A stretch of DNA of 64,000 nucleotides. Origin: Nocardia rhamnosiphila NBRC 108938. Lineage in GTDB: Bacteria > Actinomycetota > Actinomycetes > Mycobacteriales > Mycobacteriaceae. The stretch spans positions 496,001-560,000 of the forward strand of contig NZ_JOAJ01000003.1 of the NCBI RefSeq assembly GCF_000720425.1, read 5' to 3'. Shown piece after piece: positions 57,829-64,000 of this stretch (position 1 is its first letter; each line of letters begins with the position of its first letter). The notes beneath the pieces are model-generated. The model saw only the letters and a program-made list of their open reading frames with translations. It had not been told where the DNA came from and did no database searches. The position numbers and the translations under genes were made by a program.

Positions 57829-59336
57829 TGCGGACTCCGCTGCCGGAAGTCGAGAGCCTGCATCACATCGTGTGCGGTGGGCATATCGCCGCCGCGCAGA
57901 TCGCAGACGGTCCACGCGACCCGCAGCGCCCGGTCGGCGCCCCGTGCCGAGATCCGGCCCAGTCGCAGCGCCGCCTCGACCGGAGCCGTCGTCTCCGCGG
58001 GTAGGGGAAACCGGCGGCGCAGTGCGTACCCGGGGACCTCGGCATTGGTACGCCAGCCCTCGTCACGCCACCGGGCGACGGCGGCCGCGCGGGCGGCGAT
58101 CACACGGCCGCGCACGGTCGCGCTGTCCTCCGATTCCGCCGCTGCCAGACCGGCGCCCGATATCGGATGCATCTGCAACCAGATATCGATGCGGTCCATC
58201 AGGGGACCGGATAGTTTTCCGAGGTACCGGCGCCGGGCGAGCGGGGCACAGATACAGTCCACATCGCGGGCCGGGGCGCAGGGGCAGGGGTTGGCGGCGA
58301 GTACCAGTTGGAATCGAGCCGGATAGCGCGCCACCCCGTCGCGCCGCGCGATCCGTACCTCGCCCTCCTCCAGCGGTGTCCGCATCGCCTCGAGCACCTT
58401 GGCACCGATCTCGGCGCATTCGTCCAGGAACAGCACCCCGCGGTGTGCGCGGCTCACCGCACCGGGCCGCGCCGACCCCGAACCACCGCCCACCATGGCA
58501 CTCACCGAGGTCGAATGGTGTGGGGCGACGAACGGCGGGCTGGTGATCAGCGGCTGTTCGTCGGAGAGCGTGCCGGCGACCGAATGGACGGCGGTGACCT
58601 CGAGCGCCTCGTCCTCCGACAACGGCGGCAGCACGCCGGGCAGGCGCTGGGCCAGCATGGTCTTCCCGATTCCGGGGGCGCCCGTGAGCAGCAGATGGTG
58701 CCCACCGGCCGCGGCGACCTCCAGCGCCCAGCGCGCTTCGTGCTGTCCGGCGACATCCCGCAGATCTCCGCTCGGGGCGCTCGGCGGTGGCGGGAGCACT
58801 CCCGGTGACTCCTCCAGGCCGCCCTCGCCCCGCAACCAGTCGACGGCGGCGCGCAGTGTCGGTGCGCCCAGCACCCGGATTCCGGCGACGAGGCCCGCTT
58901 CCGGCAGAGCCGACTCGGGGACCACCACCGTCTTGCGACCGGCCCGGCGCGCCGCGAGCACGGCGGGCAGGATGCCGCGGACCCGGCGCAGCCGCCCGTC
59001 GAGGGCGAGCTCGCCCAGCAGCACGGTGCCCGTGAGCCGCTCGGAGGGCACGATATCGGCCGCGTGCAGGACCGCGACGGCCAGCGCGAGATCGTAGACG
59101 GAACCCACCTTCGGCAGCGTCGCCGGCGACAGGGCCAGAATCACCCGGCCGTCCGGCCATTTCTCGCCGGTATTGGCGACGGCCGCCCGGACCCGGTCCC
59201 GGGATTCCTGGAGCGATGTGTCGGGCAGACCCACCAGATGCACCGACGGCAGACCCTGACCGATATCGGCCTCGATCTCGACGACCTGCCCGTCGATCCC
59301 ACGCACCGCGATCGAGCAGGCCCGGCCCAGCGGCAT
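57825..59336 (-). CDS. comM: ComM/YifB-type AAA+ helicase-like protein
   Basis: A 503-residue AAA+ protein of the magnesium-chelatase-like YifB/ComM family; in naturally transforming bacteria ComM is a hexameric branch-migration helicase. N-terminal Lon-like domain (EIEADIGQGLPSVHLVGLPD), Walker A LTGAPGIGKTMLAQRLP, Walker B GVLFLDECAEI, sensor AANPCPCAP. ATG 59336 shares its A with the yraN stop (TGATG), and its own stop overlaps dprA. Coupled with dprA, a role in DNA recombination is likely. Confidence 0.94.
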   Translation of the reverse strand: MPLGRACSIAVRGIDGQVVEIEADIGQGLPSVHLVGLPDTSLQESRDRVRAAVANTGEKWPDGRVILALSPATLPKVGSVYDLALAVAVLHAADIVPSERLTGTVLLGELALDGRLRRVRGILPAVLAARRAGRKTVVVPESALPEAGLVAGIRVLGAPTLRAAVDWLRGEGGLEESPGVLPPPPSAPSGDLRDVAGQHEARWALEVAAAGGHHLLLTGAPGIGKTMLAQRLPGVLPPLSEDEALEVTAVHSVAGTLSDEQPLITSPPFVAPHHSTSVSAMVGGGSGSARPGAVSRAHRGVLFLDECAEIGAKVLEAMRTPLEEGEVRIARRDGVARYPARFQLVLAANPCPCAPARDVDCICAPLARRRYLGKLSGPLMDRIDIWLQMHPISGAGLAAAESEDSATVRGRVIAARAAAVARWRDEGWRTNAEVPGYALRRRFPLPAETTAPVEAALRLGRISARGADRALRVAWTVCDLRGGDMPTAHDVMQALDFRQRSPQ

Positions 59337-59692
59337 CAGAACACCGCCCGCAGGTGCTCGATCACGGGCTCGGCGGTCCGCGGGAGCAGGATCGAGACGA
59401 CGTCGAAACGGATCCGCTGCCAGGGACCGTCCTGTTCGGTGAGCCAGAGTAGCGCCAAGCGGCGGATCCGCTGCCGTTTGTCGTAGGTGACGGCCTCGGC
59501 CGGTGTCCCGTATCCGAGCCCCGATCTGGTCTTCACCTCGACGAAGGCGGTCACTCCCGCGTCGCGGACCACCAGGTCCAGTTCGCCGTACCGGCACCGC
59601 CAGTTACGGCAGACGATCTCCATACCGGCGGCCTGCAGATATCTGGCCGCCAGTTCCTCCCCGTGGGCGCCGAGCGCCGTGTTGTGTCCCAC
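59336..59692 (-). CDS. yraN: UPF0102 (YraN) nuclease-fold protein
   Basis: A 118-residue protein with a PD-(D/E)XK Holliday-junction-resolvase-like fold. The motif set is RYGELDLVVRD with FVEVKTRSGLGYG (Glu-x-Lys), and HGEELAARYLQAAG at the N terminus. Biochemical role not established. GTG 59692 is the start. It leads the yraN-comM-dprA-xerC operon; a pair of DnaA-box-like sites lies 62-89 nt upstream of this start. Confidence 0.92.
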   Translation of the reverse strand: MGHNTALGAHGEELAARYLQAAGMEIVCRNWRCRYGELDLVVRDAGVTAFVEVKTRSGLGYGTPAEAVTYDKRQRIRRLALLWLTEQDGPWQRIRFDVVSILLPRTAEPVIEHLRAVF

Positions 59693-59753
59693 GTGCCCAG
59701 CATCTGCCCTCGGCGGATCGTGCCCACCGCGCCGACCTGCGAAAACAATCGGT

Positions 59754-59781
59754 CTGTGGACAACCGGTGGCCTGTGGACAA
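59754..59781 (-). promoter_or_regulatory. DnaA-box-like direct repeat pair (copy 2)
   Basis: On the reverse strand, TTGTCCACAG (59772-59781) and TTGTCCACAG (59754-59763) are direct repeats with an 8-bp spacer, the same geometry as at 52310-52337. Both are perfect matches to the actinobacterial DnaA box TTGTCCACA. The pair ends 61 nt before the yraN start. Confidence 0.65.
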
Positions 59782-59826
59782 GTTCCTCCGGGGCACGGTC
59801 CGGAGGAACTCACCGGCCGCGGCGGC

Positions 59827-60132
59827 TCATTCGGGTAGCCGCAGGTCCGGCTTCTCCAGCTCTTCGATGTTCACGTCCTTGAACGTGATCACCCGGACGT
59901 GTTTGACGAAGCGCGCGGGCCGGTACATATCCCAGACCCATGCATCGCTCATCCGTACTTCGAAGTACACCTCGCCGTCGGCGTTCTGCGGTCGTAGCTC
60001 CACCGAGTTGGCCAGATAGAAGCGGCGTTCGGTTTCCACCACGTACGAGAACTGACCGACGATGTCCTTGTACTCCCGGTAGAGCGAGAGCTCCATCTCG
60101 GTTTCGTATTTCTCGAGGTCCTCGGCACTCAT
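59827..60132 (-). CDS. DUF2469 family protein
   Basis: A 101-residue, highly conserved actinobacterial protein (Rv2901c type): MSAEDLEKYETEMELSLYRE, FSYVVETERRFYLANSVE, DAWVWDMYRPARFVKHV and a C-terminal EKPDLRLPE. ATG 60132 matches the family start; the upstream in-frame residues do not belong. GGAGG lies about 12 nt upstream. Cytoplasmic, function unknown. It lies between rnhB and yraN as in M. tuberculosis. Confidence 0.93.
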   Translation of the reverse strand: MSAEDLEKYETEMELSLYREYKDIVGQFSYVVETERRFYLANSVELRPQNADGEVYFEVRMSDAWVWDMYRPARFVKHVRVITFKDVNIEELEKPDLRLPE

Positions 60133-60270
60133 CTGGTGGAATGTCCTCCTTCTCGCCGCCTTGCGTCTGCTCACATCATCGCTCATCGCGCCCGGGCATG
60201 TCACCGTGGGCCGGGCCGCACACCGTCGCCGCGCCGCGCCGCGGGCCGGGTGCGGCCGCGCGGCCCCCGG

Positions 60271-61017
60271 TCAGGCGGCGCCGCCGGCCTCCGCAGTCGC
60301 GAGCGCCAGTGATTCGGCCGCCACGGGCGTCGGCGCGCCGCATTCGCGGACCGTGCGCCACGACCGCCGATGTTCCGGACAGGGACCGAGCCGGCGCAGC
60401 GCTTCGAGATGCTGCGTGGTGTTGTAACCCTTGTGCTCGGCGAAACCGTAGCCCGGCCGGTGCCGGTCGAGCTCGACCATCATCCGGTCCCGGGTGACCT
60501 TGGCCAGCACACTCGCCGCCGCGATACAGGCGGCGCTGGCGTCACCGCCGATCACCGGCAGCGACGGTACCGCCAGCCCCGGCACCCGGAATCCGTCGGT
60601 GAGCACATAGCCCGGCGCGTAGTCCAGTCCGGCCACCGCCCGGCGCATGCCCTCGATATTCGCGACGTGGATTCCGATGGCATCGATCTCCGCGGCGGGG
60701 ATCACGACCACCTTCCAGGCCAGCGCCAGCTTCTTGATCACCGGGAACAGCGCCTCACGGGCCGCCTCGGTCAGCTTCTTGGAGTCGTTGAGCCCGGCGA
60801 GCGCCGCGGACGCCTTCGGCGCGAGTACGCACGCGGCGACCACCAGTGGCCCGGCGCTCGGGCCGCGACCCGCCTCGTCGACGCCCGCGACCGGCCCCAG
60901 ACCGCTGCGTATCAGCGCCGAATCGAGTGTCCGCAGGCCCGCGGCCTTGCGGACCACCACTCGCGGCGGCCAGCTGCTGCCTCGCGCGGCGCCGGCGGCA
61001 CGGTTACTACGTGTCAC
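60271..61017 (-). CDS. rnhB: Ribonuclease HII
   Basis: Removes RNA from RNA-DNA hybrids and single ribonucleotides from DNA; 248 residues. The catalytic acidic set is visible in [20 protein letters not shown] (Asp-Glu) and VLTDGFRV, with [20 protein letters not shown] and [11 protein letters not shown] typical of type HII. GTG 61017 is the start. It lies 179 nt downstream of lepB and 138 nt upstream of DUF2469, all on the reverse strand. Confidence 0.95.
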   Translation of the reverse strand: MTRSNRAAGAARGSSWPPRVVVRKAAGLRTLDSALIRSGLGPVAGVDEAGRGPSAGPLVVAACVLAPKASAALAGLNDSKKLTEAAREALFPVIKKLALAWKVVVIPAAEIDAIGIHVANIEGMRRAVAGLDYAPGYVLTDGFRVPGLAVPSLPVIGGDASAACIAAASVLAKVTRDRMMVELDRHRPGYGFAEHKGYNTTQHLEALRRLGPCPEHRRSWRTVRECGAPTPVAAESLALATAEAGGAA

Positions 61018-61196
61018 TGGCCACCTCGCGACAGATGATCGGGAACCACGGCCCGATTATCGCGCACCGGATCGGACGCGGTACCGGTAGGTCCGGTCCC
61101 GGCCCGGTCGAACGGCTTGTCCGGCAAGGTGATCGGCGCCGGCCATTGCCCGGATCGCGCGACGCTCCCCACGAAGCGACCGTGGAAACCGCGCGC

Positions 61197-61979
61197 CTAC
61201 TGCGGATTCTGCGATGTCACCGGACCGATCCGGCCGGGCGGCCAGATCTTGAAGACGGCCTTGCCGCGGACGTTCTCGATGGGCACCGTGCCCTGGAGGT
61301 CGTCGCCGACATGCGCGCGGGAATCGCGCGATTCGTTGCGGTTGTCGCCCATCACCCACAGGTGGCCCGGCGGTACCAGTACCGGCCCGAAGACCCGGCC
61401 CACCGGATAGGCGGCGTTCTGCTGGCCCGCCACCCACGGGTAGTCGTCGGCGACATAGGGCTCGTCCAGCGGTTTCCCGTCCACCATGACCCGGCCCTGC
61501 TCGTCGCAGCACTCCACGGTCTGGCCGCCGACCGCGATCACGCGTTTCACCAGGTCGTTCTCATCGGGCGGGACCAGACCGAAGAAGGCGAAGAAGTTTT
61601 GGATACCGCGCACGGCGGGATTGTCGGAACGGATCGAGACGTAGTGGTCGTTCCAGGACGGCGGGCCGACGAATACGACCACGTCCCCGGGCTGCGGATC
61701 GCTCCAGTAGTAGCTCACCTTCTGCACGTAGATCCGGTCGCCGGTGCAGCCGGCGCAGCCGTGCAGGGTGGGTTCCATGGACTGGGAGGGAATGACATAG
61801 GGGCGGCCGACGAAGGTGACCATGAGGGCGGCGATGATCGCCGCGATGACCAGCAGGATGGGAAGTTCCTGCCAGAACGGCCGCTGCCGCTTCGCTTTGA
61901 CCTGCTTTCGCGCACGACGCCTTCTCGGCGGTTCGTTCCTGGAATCGGATCCCGAAACCGACCAACTCTCATCTGCCAC
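61197..61979 (-). CDS. lepB: Signal peptidase I
   Basis: Membrane serine protease that cleaves Sec and Tat signal peptides outside the membrane; 260 residues. One N-terminal TM (LPILLVIAAIIAALMVTFVG) preceded by a basic segment (PPRRRRARKQVKAKRQR). The nucleophile Ser is in IPSQSMEPTL and the general-base Lys in LVKRVIAVGG; WVMGDNRNESRDSR closes the set. A Cys pair (GCAGC) follows the active Ser. GTG 61979 is chosen; a hairpin lies directly upstream. Confidence 0.95.
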   Translation of the reverse strand: MADESWSVSGSDSRNEPPRRRRARKQVKAKRQRPFWQELPILLVIAAIIAALMVTFVGRPYVIPSQSMEPTLHGCAGCTGDRIYVQKVSYYWSDPQPGDVVVFVGPPSWNDHYVSIRSDNPAVRGIQNFFAFFGLVPPDENDLVKRVIAVGGQTVECCDEQGRVMVDGKPLDEPYVADDYPWVAGQQNAAYPVGRVFGPVLVPPGHLWVMGDNRNESRDSRAHVGDDLQGTVPIENVRGKAVFKIWPPGRIGPVTSQNPQ

Positions 61980-61988
61980 GCGAACAGC

Positions 61989-62027
61989 GTAGCCCGGTGC
62001 CACAACGGATTCGTGGCACCGGGCTAC
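61989..62027 (-). terminator. Perfect 15-bp hairpin terminator after rplS
   Basis: GTAGCCCGGTGCCAC (61989-62003) pairs perfectly with GTGGCACCGGGCTAC (62013-62027) across a 9-nt loop. It lies 66 nt past the rplS stop and 10 nt before the lepB start, so lepB may rely on read-through or its own promoter. Confidence 0.85.
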
Positions 62028-62092
62028 ATATACCGTTCGCCGAGGTCACCGTGGTGCGGCGCGGCGCACGGGTGTCGGCGGTCAGCGACGGG

Positions 62093-62434
62093 TCAGCGCT
62101 TTTCCTTGATCTTGGCGGCCTTACCGCGCAGCTCCCGCAGGTAGTACAGCTTGGCCCGGCGGACATCACCGCGGGTCACCACATCGATGTGATCGATGGT
62201 GGGGCTGTGCACCGGGAAGGTGCGCTCCACACCGACACCGAACGACACCTTGCGCACGGTGAAGGTCTCGCGGATACCGCCGCCCTGGCGCCGGATGACG
62301 ACGCCCTTGAAGACCTGGATACGTTCCTTGGAGCCCTCGATGACCTTCACGTGCACATTGAGGGTGTCGCCCGGACGGAAGTCGGGGACGTCGCTGCGCA
62401 GCGAGCTCTCGTCGACGAAATCAAGGGTGTTCAT
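62093..62434 (-). CDS. rplS: 50S ribosomal protein L19
   Basis: Large-subunit protein at the 30S-50S interface; 113 residues. [53 protein letters not shown] and [20 protein letters not shown] are standard. ATG 62434 is preferred to ATG 62440 since AGAAGG lies 6 nt upstream. A strong terminator follows. In many genomes it lies after trmD; here the upstream neighbour is a membrane protein gene. Confidence 0.97.
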   Translation of the reverse strand: MNTLDFVDESSLRSDVPDFRPGDTLNVHVKVIEGSKERIQVFKGVVIRRQGGGIRETFTVRKVSFGVGVERTFPVHSPTIDHIDVVTRGDVRRAKLYYLRELRGKAAKIKEKR

Positions 62435-62556
62435 GATCATCCTTCTGATGGTCGCGCGAACAGAGGAACCTGGCGGCGCAAAAGCTCGACCGGTTCGTGC
62501 TCCGAATGTGGGGTGCGCCCGGGTCATGCCCAGGGCAACCTGTGCATTGTGCCAGA

Positions 62557-63489
62557 TCAGCGGTCGCTTTCGGAAACCGGCCCGGCCTGGGCCCCCGCTG
62601 CCCCGGCGTCGCCGCCCCGATCGGGCGGCCACAGGTGCAAATCCTGCAGCAGCGGATGCTCCCGCGGCGGTGCGGGTGGCGCCGGTACCACCCTACGCGT
62701 CAGTTCCACCTCGGCCGCCGACCGCGCGTGACCGACATCCGGACTGCCGGCGATCAGGTCCTGGACGAAGATCTTGGCCCGGATCACCGGACGTCGGTAC
62801 CGGCGTTCCCGCACGATCGCGCGATACATGAGCCGCCGCCGGCTGCCGTAGCGCCACCGCGCCCACGGGGCTCCCGGCCGGCTGAGCCGCAGCGCGCCCA
62901 CGACCAGCAGCGGCAGGAAGAACATGCCGAACAGCCCGGTCCAGATCTTGCCCTTGGCGATGACCACGGCGGCCAGCGCCAGATTCACCACCGCGAATCC
63001 GGCGACCAGCAGCCGCGTGCCGACGCCGGGCTGGTGCCGCACACCGTTGATCTCCAGCAGCCACAGCGGATGGAAACCCAGCAGCAGCAGGCCGGTGACC
63101 GCGAGGGCGACGAACACCGCGTCCACCGAGGTCCGTCCCTGCTCCTCCCAGTACACGTCGCGCAGGTAATACAGCAGCGCGAATTCGTCGAGCACGAGCG
63201 CGGCCCCGACCCCGAAGGTGGCGGCCAGGGCCGACGCCGTGCCGGTGCTGTTCCCCGCGGCTCCGGCGATCATCCCGATACCGGATATCAGCACCAGCAC
63301 CACGCCGAACACCATGTGGTGGATGTGCACACCGCCGGACTTCAGGTTGCCGGGCCACCAGCGCACCCGGGCCCGGATGAGCCGGACGCTGACCCTGATC
63401 ACCAGGAACCCGATGATGAAGCCGAACAGAAAGCAGAGCAGCGGGAGCCGGCCCGCGGCGATCACGTCCTCGGACAGCCACTGCCGCAT
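62557..63489 (-). CDS. Conserved integral membrane protein with HxHH motif
   Basis: A 310-residue membrane protein with about seven or eight hydrophobic helices in the first 210 residues and a basic, Pro-rich cytoplasmic tail. The first loop has [19 protein letters not shown], a His cluster at a membrane edge, and [17 protein letters not shown] follows; together these are typical of a conserved actinobacterial membrane family whose function I do not know. Metal binding by the His cluster is possible (inference). ATG 63489. It lies 24 nt downstream of tex. Confidence 0.8.
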   Translation of the reverse strand: MRQWLSEDVIAAGRLPLLCFLFGFIIGFLVIRVSVRLIRARVRWWPGNLKSGGVHIHHMVFGVVLVLISGIGMIAGAAGNSTGTASALAATFGVGAALVLDEFALLYYLRDVYWEEQGRTSVDAVFVALAVTGLLLLGFHPLWLLEINGVRHQPGVGTRLLVAGFAVVNLALAAVVIAKGKIWTGLFGMFFLPLLVVGALRLSRPGAPWARWRYGSRRRLMYRAIVRERRYRRPVIRAKIFVQDLIAGSPDVGHARSAAEVELTRRVVPAPPAPPREHPLLQDLHLWPPDRGGDAGAAGAQAGPVSESDR

Positions 63490-63513
63490 ACCGGCCCCCG
63501 ATTCAGCTCGTGG

Positions 63514-64000
63514 TCACTTCCCGAAACCCGCCCGGCGCAGCGCGTCGGCCATGGCACCGTTCACGGGTGCATTATCGCGCCGGCCGTCCCGGCCCTGCCC
63601 GCGATTGCGTCCCTGACCGGCACCGTTACCGCCGCCCCGGCCGCCGGCGTTCTGACCGTTGCCCTGGGCGCCGCGGTTCTTCTCGTTACGGCCCTGGCCC
63701 CGGGCGCCACCATCGCGGCCACCGGTCCGGGCGCCACCGTCGCGGCCGCCCTGGCCGCGACCGCGATCGCCGGGGCCCTGGCCGCGTTCGGGCTTACCCG
63801 CCCCGGGCTCGTCGTCGAGCCGCAGCGACAACCCGATGCGCTGGCGGGCGACATCGACCTCGAGCACCTTCACCTTCACCACATCGCCGGATTTGACCAC
63901 CTCACGGGGGTCGCGCACGAAATTACGCGACATCGCCGAAACGTGGACCAAACCGTCCTGGTGCACACCGATGTCGACGAAGGCACCGAACGCGGCGACA
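63514..64000 (-). CDS. tex: Tex-like RNA-binding transcription accessory protein (5' part beyond window)
   Basis: Only the C-terminal 161 residues are in the window. They hold an S1 RNA-binding domain ([20 protein letters not shown], then [20 protein letters not shown]) of the kind that ends Tex proteins. It is followed by about 90 residues of Gly/Arg/Asn/Asp-rich low complexity ([18 protein letters not shown]), then a short tail [19 protein letters not shown]. The RGG-like tail probably adds RNA binding. The start lies to the right of the window. Confidence 0.88.
   Translation of the reverse strand, partial: VAAFGAFVDIGVHQDGLVHVSAMSRNFVRDPREVVKSGDVVKVKVLEVDVARQRIGLSLRLDDEPGAGKPERGQGPGDRGRGQGGRDGGARTGGRDGGARGQGRNEKNRGAQGNGQNAGGRGGGNGAGQGRNRGQGRDGRRDNAPVNGAMADALRRAGFGK

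Noticed and set aside
1..64000. tRNA, rRNA, CRISPR, transposase or integrase genes
   Set aside because: None seen by eye; XerC is the housekeeping recombinase, not a mobile-element integrase.

Overview
The window is a GC-rich actinobacterial chromosome segment (about 70% G+C by eye, strong G/C bias at third codon positions, many GTG and a few TTG starts). Gene order matches the Mycobacterium tuberculosis Rv2842c-Rv2904c neighbourhood as I remember it: rimP, the Rv2843-Rv2844 pair, proS, a DHA2 exporter, cysG, cobB, cobO, a chelatase, a GNAT gene, mqo, map, a PBP lipoprotein, ispG, rip1, dxr, cdsA, frr, pyrH, tsf, rpsB, an M23 peptidase gene, xerC, dprA, comM, yraN, DUF2469, rnhB, lepB and rplS. 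Insertions and local inversions relative to that order point to Nocardia or a close relative in the Mycobacteriales rather than Mycobacterium itself. This is inference from gene content, not a database match.

Layout. 1-8.2 kb: the end of the rimP region, then an accessory block with a Pro-rich protein, a large membrane protein, a reductase/dehydrogenase pair diverging from a KstR-type operator, and a TetR regulator with paired operators. 8.2-13.7 kb: proS, yaaA, then cysG and a 14-TM exporter on the + strand. 13.7-17.4 kb: accessory genes (PPOX-fold protein, DUF305 protein, an APH-like kinase with a partner). 17.4-22 kb: cobalamin genes cobE, cobB, cobO and a fused chelatase. 22-30 kb: GNAT, mqo, hydrolases, cobQ overlapping map, a GntR regulator and a DUF4254 protein. 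30-36.5 kb: an accessory + strand run (acyl-CoA synthetase, XRE regulator, amino acid permease, IrrE-like protein, nitrobindin-like protein). 36.5-43.4 kb: penicillin-binding lipoprotein, GNAT, ispG, dxr and rip1. 43.4-51.9 kb: LhgO-like oxidase, Uma2 protein, rlmN, LapA-like protein, then cdsA, frr, pyrH, tsf and rpsB. 52-55 kb: a low-complexity protein, an M23 peptidase and two DUF202 proteins. 55.5-64 kb: xerC, dprA, comM, yraN, DUF2469, rnhB, lepB, rplS, a membrane protein and the end of tex.

Working together: CysG makes precorrin-2, and CobE, CobB, CobO, CobQ and the chelatase-like protein act later in aerobic cobalamin synthesis. Dxr and IspG are MEP isoprenoid enzymes. CdsA feeds phospholipid synthesis. 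RpsB, Tsf, PyrH and Frr form the usual translation/UMP-kinase cluster. YraN, ComM, DprA and XerC are DNA-processing proteins.

The most striking features are: (1) a 180-bp near-perfect palindrome that has replaced the last 40-50 codons of ispG; (2) two copies, 7.4 kb apart, of a DnaA-box pair with identical spacing, each about 50-60 nt upstream of a start codon; (3) an IrrE-like protein whose HExxH motif is HAVGH; and (4) a KstR-type operator and a duplicated TetR-type operator. I saw no CRISPR array, transposase, rRNA or tRNA gene.
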